Shown one piece after another: positions 26,696 through 35,459 of a stretch of 64,000 nucleotides of DNA. The notes beneath the pieces are model-generated. The model made no database searches. It was not told the origin of the DNA and saw only the letters and a list, made by a program, of their open reading frames with translations. This DNA comes from JACKOB01 sp024234575 (GTDB lineage: Bacteria > Pseudomonadota > Gammaproteobacteria > Pseudomonadales > Oleiphilaceae), in NCBI GenBank assembly GCA_051208035.1, contig JBPJFZ010000003.1, forward strand, positions 1 to 64,000, in the 5' to 3' direction. How positions within the stretch are numbered: position 1 is the stretch's first letter; each line of letters starts with the position of its first letter. The position numbers and the translations under genes were made by a program.

Positions 26696-27736
26696 ATGCA
26701 AGTCGTTGCTTTTAATAAAACCGGGCCGATAGACGCACTTTCGCTGCAGGAAGCACCAATGCCCGTGGCAGCAGGGCAGGACGTTCTCGTAAAAATAGAA
26801 TCCGTTGGTCTCAACCGAGCGGACAGTTTGTACCGCGAGGGGCGTTATTTTATTAAGCCTTTTGGCGATGCCGATGTCGCTACAGAAGCCAAGAATCTGC
26901 CTAGTCGGGTAGGTTTTGAAGGTGCAGGAACGGTGGTCGAGGCGCCAGCGAATAGTGGTTTTAGCCGCGGCGACAAGGTGGGTATGACTCCCTTGCAGTT
27001 TGATGTTAAACAACAAGGCTGTCTGGCGCAGTATGGGGTGTATCCTGCGTCTTGCCTGGTACGAACGCCAGCTGGGATTGATGCTGATATTGCAGGAGGG
27101 ATCTGGATGCCTTACCTGACAGCCTGGGGCGGTTTGGTGACTGACGGCGGGCTGGATGCCAATACTGCGGCTGGCAAAGTGGTTGTAATCACTGCGGCTT
27201 CAAGTTCTGTAGGTACGGCGGCTATTCAGTTGGCGGTTAAGCTTGGGGCAACGGTGATTGCGACGACGACCAGCGATCAAAAAATGGTAGAGTTGTCCCG
27301 ATATGGTGCGCATCATGTCATCAACATGAAGACGGATGATTACGTCGCCCGAATCCGCGAAATTACTGCCGGCGGAGGCACTGACCTGGTGTTTGATGCG
27401 GTCGCGGGGCCCGGGATGCGCCACCTCGTGCAGGGCGCAGCAAGAGGTAGCAAAATTATTGTACAAGGCATGCTAGACCGGCGGCCGATGGAAATTCATG
27501 CCGGCGTGTTGATGAAACGGCTACTAACGCTTAAGGGCTTTACGCTGGATTGGCTACTGGAAAACACCGTCGAGTTTCAAAAGGCGGTGGCTGGTTTAAC
27601 CGCCATGTTTGAAAAGCAAGAGATTTTGCCGGTCATTGCCAAAAAATTTCCCATGGCGCACTTCGCTGAAGCGTTTGCGTTGCTTGAGTCGAACAAGCAT
27701 ACCGGGAAAATAATCATCAATCCCTGGGGTATTTAA
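26696..27736 (+). CDS. Zinc-independent MDR-family NAD(P)H-dependent reductase
   Basis: A 346-residue medium-chain dehydrogenase/reductase: GroES-like half with VGLNRADSLYREGRYF, Rossmann motif VVITAASSSVGTAAIQLA near residue 162-179, NADPH-type quinone-oxidoreductase layout. Zinc-ligand cysteines are missing. GGGAG precedes the ATG. It is divergent from mct across a 156-base shared upstream region and might belong to the same regulon, but a step in the assimilation route is not assigned; it lacks the Asn/Glu/His signatures of Ccr. Confidence 0.83.
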   Translation: MQVVAFNKTGPIDALSLQEAPMPVAAGQDVLVKIESVGLNRADSLYREGRYFIKPFGDADVATEAKNLPSRVGFEGAGTVVEAPANSGFSRGDKVGMTPLQFDVKQQGCLAQYGVYPASCLVRTPAGIDADIAGGIWMPYLTAWGGLVTDGGLDANTAAGKVVVITAASSSVGTAAIQLAVKLGATVIATTTSDQKMVELSRYGAHHVINMKTDDYVARIREITAGGGTDLVFDAVAGPGMRHLVQGAARGSKIIVQGMLDRRPMEIHAGVLMKRLLTLKGFTLDWLLENTVEFQKAVAGLTAMFEKQEILPVIAKKFPMAHFAEAFALLESNKHTGKIIINPWGI

Positions 27737-28064
27737 TGACTCAGGGGGAGGCTTTGGCTAACAACTGTTAATTAAAATGATGAGATTAATGGAAATTAAC
27801 TGCTTTATTGATCTGTGTCTGAGTGGCTGTTTAGATTACAAATGTATATTTCCACCCAAGCACTTGAGTTTGTGAAAGCACCCTCGGCATTAGACTTTAG
27901 TTTTATTTTTTTTTGTTATAGCATGGCCCCGTATCGTTTTACGGATTGTTATGCTGGGGCTTCTTTACCCCTTACAGACCGGGCGATGGCTCGCTGGCGA
28001 ATAGTCGCAAGCATACATCCGGATAATCCAATTTCTTATTCCCTTATATAGTCAGGAGGCCTCT
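27737..28064. other. Intergenic region upstream of mcd
   Basis: Holds no convincing gene (a 78-codon open frame at 27815 lacks a ribosome-binding site and family match). It has a T-rich tract near 27900-27915 and a small CCGTA/TACGG hairpin about 27929-27944. It probably carries the promoter for mcd and the genes after it; the mcd ribosome-binding site AGGAGG is at 28054-28059. Confidence 0.4.
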
Positions 28065-29753
28065 TTGTCTCAGCTACCTTCTTTGCGTATTGATAATGCT
28101 TTAGCTTCGGTTGAACTGGTGCAGAAGTTACTAAATAAATCGCTGGTTTTTATTCGCAGTCAGTGCTTAAACGAAGCAGGCCGGTTGTCGTCCAGCAAGC
28201 TGGATGATTATCAATTGGTATCCTATGAGCTGGCATTTTCCTCTGCCGAAGTAGCGGGTGCCAGGCACATGGTCGAGTACGCACGCAAGATCAGGGCTTC
28301 AAGAGGTGAGCCAGAGGATATCCAGCTCGAAGAGCGGATAACCTTATTATTCTCAGCGGAAATTATTCAGAATATTCGTGGTCGCTTGTCGGCGCGTAAA
28401 AAAGACTTTGGGCTGTCACAAACAGACTTGCAGGAAACTGTAGATAGTCCGTCGGTGCAGGCATTCTGTGAAGAAAACCTCGATTCTGCTAGCCTGGTTG
28501 CCTTAGGCAAAATCATGTTGCAGCAAGATGGCCGCACTGGCGATTATGTGCTCGAAGAAGACAAAGAAATCATGCGTGAAACATTCCGCAACTTTGCCAA
28601 TGATGTGGTGATGCCATTATCTGAAGAGATCCACCGGCAGGACTTGATTGTGCCTGAACAAATTCTGGGGGCGCTTGTCGATATGGGCTGCTTTGGTTTG
28701 TCGATACCTGAGCAATATGGCGGCTTACAACCAGATGATCAGGAAGACAATATGGGCATGATAGTCGTGACAGAAGAGTTGTCACGAGGCTCATTAGCGG
28801 CGGCTGGGAGTTTGATTACTCGCCCTGAGATACTCTCCCGGGCGCTGCTTGCTGGTGGTACGGAAGAGCAAAAACAATTGTGGTTGCCAAGATTAGCCAC
28901 CGCCACGCCACTTTGTGCCGTGGCGATTACCGAACCAGACTATGGCTCTGATGTTGCAGGAATGAAGTTGCGCGCCGAGAAAGTTGAAGGTGGCTGGAAG
29001 CTTAATGGTGCTAAAACCTGGTGTACTTTTGGCGGCAAAGCAGGTGTTTTACTGACGCTTGCCAGAACCGATCCGGATGCATCGCTGGGGCACAAAGGTT
29101 TAAGTATGTTTCTGGTCGAGAAGCCTTCCTTTGAAGGTCACGACTTTGAATATCGCCAAGACAATGGCGGGGTGATCTCGGGTAAAGCTATTCCTACCAT
29201 TGGTTATCGGGGTATGCATTCATTTGATGTGTTCTTCGATGATTTCTTTGTCCCTGATGCGAATTTGCTTGGGGGAGAAGCGGGTTTAGGTAAAGGCTTC
29301 TATTTCACCATGGCAGGTTTTGCCGGTGGCCGTATTCAGACTGCAGCGCGTGCAACAGGCCTGATGCAGGCAGCGTTTGAACGGGCGATCAGCTATTCCA
29401 AAGATCGAAAAGTATTTGGCTCACCCATTGCAGACTACCAGTTAACGTTAGTTAAAATAGCCCGAATGGCCATGTTGTTAACGTCTTCCCGACAGTTTAC
29501 CTATGCGGTAGGTCGCTTAATGGATGAAGGCAAAGGACAAATGGAAGCCAGTCTGGTGAAATTATTCGCCTGTAAGACTTCCGAGTGGTTGTGCCGGGAG
29601 GCAATGCAGATTCACGGCGGCATGGGCTATGCCGAAGAGTCTGCTGTCAGCCGTTACTGGATTGATTCTCGCGTACTGTCGATTTTTGAAGGTGCCGAAG
29701 AAACATTGGCGCTAAAGGTCATTGCGCGATCACTTATCGAAAACGCAGCTTGA
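28065..29753 (+). CDS. mcd: (2S)-Methylsuccinyl-CoA dehydrogenase
   Basis: Ethylmalonyl-CoA pathway flavoenzyme oxidising methylsuccinyl-CoA to mesaconyl-C1-CoA, electrons to ETF. The 562-residue protein has the long N-terminal helical extension (about 1-150) specific to Mcd, before a normal acyl-CoA dehydrogenase core. GSLITRPEILSRALLAGGTE, AITEPDYGSDVAG, KTWCTFGGKAGVLL, TIGYRGMHSFDVFFDDFFVP and GGEAGLGKGFY are Mcd-type blocks. The start is a TTG at 28065 preceded by a strong AGGAGG; no better ATG is present. It is followed after 125 bases by ecm. Confidence 0.93.
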   Translation: MSQLPSLRIDNALASVELVQKLLNKSLVFIRSQCLNEAGRLSSSKLDDYQLVSYELAFSSAEVAGARHMVEYARKIRASRGEPEDIQLEERITLLFSAEIIQNIRGRLSARKKDFGLSQTDLQETVDSPSVQAFCEENLDSASLVALGKIMLQQDGRTGDYVLEEDKEIMRETFRNFANDVVMPLSEEIHRQDLIVPEQILGALVDMGCFGLSIPEQYGGLQPDDQEDNMGMIVVTEELSRGSLAAAGSLITRPEILSRALLAGGTEEQKQLWLPRLATATPLCAVAITEPDYGSDVAGMKLRAEKVEGGWKLNGAKTWCTFGGKAGVLLTLARTDPDASLGHKGLSMFLVEKPSFEGHDFEYRQDNGGVISGKAIPTIGYRGMHSFDVFFDDFFVPDANLLGGEAGLGKGFYFTMAGFAGGRIQTAARATGLMQAAFERAISYSKDRKVFGSPIADYQLTLVKIARMAMLLTSSRQFTYAVGRLMDEGKGQMEASLVKLFACKTSEWLCREAMQIHGGMGYAEESAVSRYWIDSRVLSIFEGAEETLALKVIARSLIENAA

Positions 29754-29878
29754 TCATGTTGGTCTGCAAACAAGCCGGCAGACTGCTGTGTTTGCAGGCC
29801 AAAGCGACGCTTCACGCTACAACCATTCCCTAACTAAAACGCCATACGTTAATTGCAATTGTAAGGCAGGATGTCCTG

Positions 29879-31903
29879 ATGACTGAGAAACAAAACCACA
29901 TCATTTATGGTAAAGACGGTAAACCTACTAAAGACCGGCCGTGGATTTTTCGTACCTACGCCGGGCACACAAACGTATGGGCAACCAACGAATTGTATCG
30001 GGACAACTTGTCGAAAGGTCAGACGGGTTTAAGTATTGCCCTGGATTTACCTACTCAGTGTGGCTACAGCTCAGAGCATCCGATCGCAAAGCCAGAAATC
30101 GGCAAAGTCGGTGTGCCCATTAATACGCTTGATGATTTTCATGTGTTGTTCGACAACATTCCCCTTGAGGAAATGAACACGTCGATGACTATTAATGGCA
30201 CGGCAATGTGGCTGTTGTCGCTGTATGTGGCATTAGCAGAAGAGCGTGGCGTGACCGTCGCCGAGTTAAAAGGGACGACGCAGAATGACTTGATCAAAGA
30301 GTATTTGGCACGGGGAACCTATATTTTCCCGCCCGAAGACTCCATGCGCTTGATCGTCGATATGTATGAATACTGTCTGCACAATATTCCGTCCTGGAAT
30401 GCCTCCAATATATGCTCCTATCACCTGCAGGAAGCGGGAGCGACACCCGTGCAAGAGCTTGCTTTTGCATTGGTGACGGCCATTACCATTCTCGATGCCA
30501 TCAAAGAGCGCGACTGTTTTACCGAAGAAGAGTTCGAGCGTTGTGTGGGGCGCATTTCATTTTTCGTCAACGCGGGTATGCGCTTTGTTGAAGAAGTTTC
30601 CAAAATGCGTGCGTTTTGCGAAATGTGGGATGAGATTACACAAAAGCGATATGGCGTGAAAGACGAAAAGTATCGCCGTTTTCGTTATGGGGTTCAGGTT
30701 AACTCGTTAGGGCTCACCGCAGAACAACCCGAAAACAACGCGTGGCGCATACTGATCGAAACCTTGGGTGTCACCCTGAGTCGCAAGGCTCGTTGTCGCG
30801 CATTGCAGTTGCCTGCCTGGAACGAAGCGTTGTCTTTGCCAAGGCCTTGGGATCAGCAATGGTCATTGCGTATTCAGCAGATACTGGCTTACGAGACAGA
30901 TTTGCTCGAGTACCCCGACCTGCTTGATGGCTCGCATGTTATAGAGTCGAAAGTGAAAGATTTAAAAGCACAAGCCTATAGTGAAATTGAAAAAATACTC
31001 GACATGGGCGGTGGTGTTGAAGCGGTTAAAAGCGGCTACATGAAATCAGCATTGGTGGCCTCGCAGAGTGCACGCATGGCGCGTCTATCCTCTGGTGAGC
31101 AAGTGGTTGTCGGTAAGAATAAGTGGGTCGAAGGTCTGGCGTCACCCTTGGTGGGCGGCAGCGATGGCGGTATTTTCATGGTCGATGCGAAAGCCGCCCA
31201 AAAAACCATCGAAGCGCTGCAGAAAACCATACAAACGCGGGACCAGTCACGCGTTGATACGGCGCTGGCGCGTCTGGTTGAAGAAGCCCGATCCGATAAA
31301 AACCTTATGGAGGCATCTATAGAGTGTGCCAAAGCGCGTGTTACCACTGGCGAGTGGTCTGCTGCGCTGCGGTCAGTGTTTGGAGAGTTCCGGCCTCCCA
31401 CTGGTGTTGATGGGCAGTCCCTCACAATCGATACCGATACGCTAAAAGCAGTACGTGCAAAAATTGCCGCGTTCATTGAGAAGCATGGCTATCGGCCGCG
31501 CATGGTGGTGGGTAAACCTGGTCTGGATGGGCACTCAAATGGCGCCGAGATGATTTCCGTATCAGCACGACATGCAGGTTTTGATGTTATTTATTTCGGT
31601 ATTCGTCTCAGTGCAGAAGAAATCGTGCAGTCGGCGATAGAAGAGAATGTCGATGTTATCGGTGTGTCGTTGCTGTCTGGCTCGCACAATGAAATCATGA
31701 AGCAGCTGTTCGATGAACTCGAAAAGAGCGGTGCGAAAGATGGCATTCCGGTGGTGTTGGGCGGCATTATTCCAGAGCCTGATTATGCTGGGCTGCAGCG
31801 ACTGGGAGTCAAGAAAATATTTACACCAAAAGATTTTGATCCGATGCAGGTGATGTCCGAAATTATGGATGTGATTAACGAACAAAAGCAGGCAAAGGCG
31901 TAA
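29879..31903 (+). CDS. ecm: Ethylmalonyl-CoA mutase (adenosylcobalamin-dependent)
   Basis: Converts (2R)-ethylmalonyl-CoA to (2S)-methylsuccinyl-CoA. The start of the barrel domain, RPWIFRTYAGHTNV...GQTGLSIALDLPTQCGY, then MNTSMTINGTAMWLL and NICSYHLQEAGATPVQELAFAL are Ecm-type, distinct from methylmalonyl-CoA mutase (RQYAG, FDLATHRGYDSD). The C-terminal B12-binding domain has DxHxxG in GLDGHSNGAE and GVSLLSGSH. 674 residues, standard for Ecm and shorter than Mcm. meaB starts 19 bases after the stop. Confidence 0.95.
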   Translation: MTEKQNHIIYGKDGKPTKDRPWIFRTYAGHTNVWATNELYRDNLSKGQTGLSIALDLPTQCGYSSEHPIAKPEIGKVGVPINTLDDFHVLFDNIPLEEMNTSMTINGTAMWLLSLYVALAEERGVTVAELKGTTQNDLIKEYLARGTYIFPPEDSMRLIVDMYEYCLHNIPSWNASNICSYHLQEAGATPVQELAFALVTAITILDAIKERDCFTEEEFERCVGRISFFVNAGMRFVEEVSKMRAFCEMWDEITQKRYGVKDEKYRRFRYGVQVNSLGLTAEQPENNAWRILIETLGVTLSRKARCRALQLPAWNEALSLPRPWDQQWSLRIQQILAYETDLLEYPDLLDGSHVIESKVKDLKAQAYSEIEKILDMGGGVEAVKSGYMKSALVASQSARMARLSSGEQVVVGKNKWVEGLASPLVGGSDGGIFMVDAKAAQKTIEALQKTIQTRDQSRVDTALARLVEEARSDKNLMEASIECAKARVTTGEWSAALRSVFGEFRPPTGVDGQSLTIDTDTLKAVRAKIAAFIEKHGYRPRMVVGKPGLDGHSNGAEMISVSARHAGFDVIYFGIRLSAEEIVQSAIEENVDVIGVSLLSGSHNEIMKQLFDELEKSGAKDGIPVVLGGIIPEPDYAGLQRLGVKKIFTPKDFDPMQVMSEIMDVINEQKQAKA

Positions 31904-31922
31904 ACGGCGGAATATTGGATCG

Positions 31923-32921
31923 ATGATAAGCACCGAACTTGAAAGCCTGATTGCCAGTGCAGGCAGGCTCGAAAAGTGGCCGTTAGCCAAATTGATTTCC
32001 CTGTTCGAAACAGAAACAGAAGAGTCGAAACAATCGCGGCAGCAGGTGATGAACTATTTGCAGGCGCAGCATAAAGATGGACCGGGTGGTTTTGTTCTGG
32101 GTATAACGGGTACGCCAGGGGCCGGCAAGTCGAGTCTGATTGGTGAACTTTGTCTGTCGTTGTTGGCGTCAGCAGATGGTCTTTCCGTAGCGGTTTTGGC
32201 GGTTGATCCGTCCAGCCAGTCGTCCGGTGGTGCGTTGCTGGGGGATAGAACCCGCACTCAGCTGCCTGTTAGCAACCCTCGTATATTTTTCCGGTCACAG
32301 GCCTCAGACCTGGATTTGGGGGGCGTGGGTAGGAAAACGTTTCAGGTAGTGCGTTTACTACGCTATTTTTTCGATTTGGTGATTATTGAAACAGTTGGCA
32401 TTGGCCAGAGCGAAGTCGAAGTTAAAACGCTTAGTGACCACACCGTATTAGTGATGCAGCCGCTGGCCGGAGATCAGGTTCAGTTTATGAAGGCTGGTGT
32501 GATGGAGGTTCCTGATACGTTTGTGGTCAATAAATGTGATGAAGACTCACTGGCCAAAAAGAGCTATCACCTACTCAAGTCGAGTTTAAAGTTAGTGCAC
32601 ATTTATGTAGGTGCTGAAGGTGATGGCAATAAACAGATTTTCCTCACCAGTGCATTAAAGCAGAAAGGTATTGGTGAGTTTGCTGATTTTGTGATGTCTC
32701 AGATTAGCCTCGCGGGAAATCGACAAAGTCAGCAGAATCTTGAAGCGTATTATTTAAAGAAACAGGTTGCACGCGTTTATGGCACCTATGGATTGGCAGT
32801 GCTGGAAAGGTATGAAAAAAGCGGCCTCAGTATGCTGAAAACATTTGAAGAAAAAGAGCAGGCCATCTTCCAGCTTTTGGGTGCGGCTTTACCTGCTGTT
32901 GATTCTTATTGCCAGGTTTGA
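31923..32921 (+). CDS. meaB: MeaB/ArgK-type G-protein chaperone of acyl-CoA mutase
   Basis: GTPase that loads and protects the adenosylcobalamin cofactor of acyl-CoA mutases. Walker A is GTPGAGKSS (about 60-68), followed by VLAVDPSSQSSGGALLGDRTR, the MeaB/ArgK signature, IIETVGIGQSE (switch region) and VNKCDED in the guanine-recognition position (canonical NKxD is NKCD here). 332 residues. Its position directly behind ecm identifies Ecm as its partner. Confidence 0.94.
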   Translation: MISTELESLIASAGRLEKWPLAKLISLFETETEESKQSRQQVMNYLQAQHKDGPGGFVLGITGTPGAGKSSLIGELCLSLLASADGLSVAVLAVDPSSQSSGGALLGDRTRTQLPVSNPRIFFRSQASDLDLGGVGRKTFQVVRLLRYFFDLVIIETVGIGQSEVEVKTLSDHTVLVMQPLAGDQVQFMKAGVMEVPDTFVVNKCDEDSLAKKSYHLLKSSLKLVHIYVGAEGDGNKQIFLTSALKQKGIGEFADFVMSQISLAGNRQSQQNLEAYYLKKQVARVYGTYGLAVLERYEKSGLSMLKTFEEKEQAIFQLLGAALPAVDSYCQV

Positions 32922-33000
32922 TCCTGGTAAATACAAATTCTTTGTAAGAAAACTTTAACTTTTTAACCTATAGCAATTAAAAAAATAAGAGGAATTTTTT

Positions 33001-34245
33001 ATGACTAAGGAACTCTATGAAATTGGTGAAACCCCACCGCTGGGTGTGGTGCCCAAGAAAATGCACTCATGGTTGATTCGCCCGGAGAGATTCGGCGAGC
33101 CGATGCAGGCGTTTGCGAAAGAGGTGATTGATGTGCCAGAGATCGCCGACGATGAAGTATTGGTTTACGTAATGGCTGCCGGGGTTAACTATAATAACGT
33201 TTGGGCTGGTTTGGGTATTCCGGTTGATGTTATTAAGGCCAGACAAAAAGGTGGTGAAACGGAAAACTTTCACATCGGTGGTTCAGACGCTTCAGGCATC
33301 GTCTACAAAGTTGGTAAAGATGTAACCAGCGTAAAAGTGGGTGACGAAGTCGTTGCACATTGTGGTAGTTGGTCGAAAAACGGTGAGTTGGTAAAACAAG
33401 GTAAAGATCCAATGTATGACCCCACTTTCCGTATTTGGGGCTATGAAACGAACTACGGCAGTTTTGCTCAGTTTACCAAAGTACAAGACCATCAGCTGCT
33501 GCCTAAACCCAGGCATTTAAGTTGGGAAAGCGCGGCCGCCTACATGCTGGTAGGTGCGACATCCTATCGAATGCTGATGGCATGGACCCCTAATCACGTT
33601 AAGAAAGATGATGTGGTCTTGGTCTGGGGTGGTGCAGGTGGCATTGGTTGTATGGCTATTCAGATTGCGGCAGCGATGGGGGCCAAGCCAATAGCGGTAA
33701 TCTCTGATGAGAGCAAAATCGACTATTGTATGAAGCTTGGTGCCATTGGCTGCATAAACCGTAACGACTTCGACCACTGGGGCATGATGCCGCACTGGAA
33801 AGATGCCGATGCCTATGGTGAGTGGCTTAAAGGTGCGCGTGGGTTTGGTAAGGCAATATGGGACATCCTGGGCGAAAAACGGGGCGTTGACGTGGTTTTC
33901 GAGCATCCTGGTGAGTCAACATTGCCAACCTCTATCTTCGTCTGTGAAACAGGCGGTATGGTAACTATTTGTGCGGGCACGACGGGATTCAATGCCACAC
34001 TGGATTTACGCTATCACTGGATGCGTCAAAAGCGCTTGCAGGGATCTCACTTTGCCAATGACGAGCAAGCGAAGGGTATCAATGATTTGGTCATCGCAGG
34101 CAAAGTTGACCCTTGCCTGTCCAAAACATTTACTTATGACCAGCTTCCTGAAGCACATCAACTGATGTACGAAAACAAACACCCGTCTGGCAATATGTCC
34201 GTGCTGGTAGGTGCGGTTGATGAAGGTATGGGTATTTCCAGTTAA
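33001..34245 (+). CDS. ccr: Crotonyl-CoA carboxylase/reductase
   Basis: Key carboxylase of the ethylmalonyl-CoA pathway: crotonyl-CoA + CO2 + NADPH to (2S)-ethylmalonyl-CoA. The 414-residue MDR protein has the Ccr-specific blocks MHSWLIRPERFGEP, AAGVNYNNVWAGLG (60-73), HIGGSDASG, IWGYETNYGSFAQF (145-158), VLVWGGAGGIGCMAIQ and GSHFAN (348-353). Residues matching the known CO2-binding pocket (an Asn in GVNYNN, Tyr148-Glu149, His350) are kept. AGAGGAA precedes the ATG. It lies 79 bases after meaB and 65 before epi. Confidence 0.96.
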   Translation: MTKELYEIGETPPLGVVPKKMHSWLIRPERFGEPMQAFAKEVIDVPEIADDEVLVYVMAAGVNYNNVWAGLGIPVDVIKARQKGGETENFHIGGSDASGIVYKVGKDVTSVKVGDEVVAHCGSWSKNGELVKQGKDPMYDPTFRIWGYETNYGSFAQFTKVQDHQLLPKPRHLSWESAAAYMLVGATSYRMLMAWTPNHVKKDDVVLVWGGAGGIGCMAIQIAAAMGAKPIAVISDESKIDYCMKLGAIGCINRNDFDHWGMMPHWKDADAYGEWLKGARGFGKAIWDILGEKRGVDVVFEHPGESTLPTSIFVCETGGMVTICAGTTGFNATLDLRYHWMRQKRLQGSHFANDEQAKGINDLVIAGKVDPCLSKTFTYDQLPEAHQLMYENKHPSGNMSVLVGAVDEGMGISS

Positions 34246-34310
34246 GTGAATCGTATTGCTTCTCCTGTCGCGGGTTCGGCGGGGGAAGCTAACGTTGGCG
34301 TATCATCATA

Positions 34311-34733
34311 GTGAGTAATAGTGTGATTAAAAAAATCGACCATTTAGGTATTGCGGTTACTGATCTTCAGGAAGCAATTGAAATCTATAAAAATATTGGC
34401 TTGGAGTTTGTTGGCACAGAAGTGGTTGACGAGCAAAAAGTTGAAACAGCGTTTTTTCGGGTAGGCGAGTCGTATTTCGAATTGCTTGCAGCGACTGACC
34501 CGAGTAGCCCGATAGCAAAGTTTATCGAGAAAAACGGTGGACGAATGCATCATATCGCCTTGGCTGTTGATGACGTAGAGGCTGAAATAGAGCGTTTATT
34601 GGGCTTGGGTTTCGACATGATAGACAAATCCCCAAGGCGCGGCGCGCACGGCAATTTGATTGCATTTATGCACCCTAAGGCAACAAAAGGCACCTTGCTA
34701 GAGATTTGTTGTAAAGAAAAGCAGCCAGCCTGA
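34311..34733 (+). CDS. epi: Ethylmalonyl-CoA/methylmalonyl-CoA epimerase
   Basis: Vicinal-oxygen-chelate epimerase that inverts C2 of ethylmalonyl-CoA (and methylmalonyl-CoA) between the Ccr product and the Ecm substrate. 140 residues with two glyoxalase-like repeats; likely metal ligands His11 (DHLGIAV), Glu57, His81 (RMHHIALAV) and Glu131 (LLEIC). The frame starts at GTG 34311; no strong ribosome-binding site is visible, and GTG 34320 is an alternative. The last gene of the plus-strand mcd-ecm-meaB-ccr-epi set. Confidence 0.92.
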   Translation: MSNSVIKKIDHLGIAVTDLQEAIEIYKNIGLEFVGTEVVDEQKVETAFFRVGESYFELLAATDPSSPIAKFIEKNGGRMHHIALAVDDVEAEIERLLGLGFDMIDKSPRRGAHGNLIAFMHPKATKGTLLEICCKEKQPA

Positions 34734-34946
34734 GTCAGTAATGCCTTGTTATTGACCGATATCGCACCGGGTTGATCGCAATGGAATATAATTTATGCCT
34801 TTTATAATCTTTATTTCTATTAACGTCGACAAATTTAAAACAAACCACTTTAAGCTCAGCGAGGAAAGCGTATAATCTCGCACCATTCGATCGGCCCGGC
34901 CTGTTATTTGGCCGGTTATGACACATCGTTCTGGTAAAGAACTTGG

Positions 34947-35360
34947 GTGGCAGAGATGAGATTGCAATTGGATAATGGCAAGAGTTATGAACTTAACGCC
35001 ATGTTTAAACCAGCAAAAGTTGGGCAAGCGGAGGCGTGGGGTACGTTTCGAAACAATCTTGCAGCCTGGCCTAAAGGATTAGTCATCCCGTTTGAAGCCA
35101 CCAAAAGAACGCTTCGGGGCATAGTAAACTGGTTGATCGTCTTTACCCTGCACTCCTTTTCATTGCTGATGCTGCCGCTGTTATCCTTATTCGGCTATTC
35201 CATGAAAGCGTACACGCTGTTTACCCGTGAAGACCAGGAAAAAATGGAGCAGTACCGGGAAGATTTAAGGCAGGTTTACAAGAAGCTCGCCGACATTAGC
35301 GACCAAGAAGAATATCAGCGTAAGCTGAGTGAAGAAATCTCTAAGATAAAACCTTATTAA
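34947..35360 (+). CDS. Small membrane protein, unknown function
   Basis: 137 residues: a polar N-terminal part, one hydrophobic region about 58-83 (long enough for one or two membrane passes), then a charged, probably coiled-coil tail 90-135. The start is GTG 34947 or ATG 34956; a GGTGG sequence precedes the ATG. No family recognised. It lies 213 bases after epi and may be independently transcribed. Confidence 0.6.
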   Translation: MAEMRLQLDNGKSYELNAMFKPAKVGQAEAWGTFRNNLAAWPKGLVIPFEATKRTLRGIVNWLIVFTLHSFSLLMLPLLSLFGYSMKAYTLFTREDQEKMEQYREDLRQVYKKLADISDQEEYQRKLSEEISKIKPY

Positions 35361-35427
35361 TAAGTCCTAATTATCCCACCTATCCTCGTTAAGCTGCCTA
35401 GCCAGTCTAAATTTCGTACAGTTTAAT

Positions 35428-35448
35428 CCAGCCATTTTAGTTGGCTGG
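35428..35448. terminator. Hairpin between convergent genes, possible terminator
   Basis: CCAGCCA / TGGCTGG stem with a 7-base loop lies between the small membrane gene (+) and the cyclic-nucleotide-binding gene (-). No clear T-run follows on either strand, so termination is only suggested by position. Confidence 0.4.
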
Positions 35449-35459
35449 GTGTTGAAAAA

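Noticed and set aside
26696..27736. Second crotonyl-CoA carboxylase/reductase
   Set aside because: Lacks the Ccr-specific GVNYNN, GYETN and GSHFAN blocks; general MDR reductase.
27815..28051. 78-codon open frame upstream of mcd
   Set aside because: No start context, low-complexity composition, lies in the likely promoter region.
29879..31903. Methylmalonyl-CoA mutase
   Set aside because: Barrel motifs (RTYAGHT, ALDLPTQCGY) and 674-residue length are those of ethylmalonyl-CoA mutase, and ccr and mcd are beside it.
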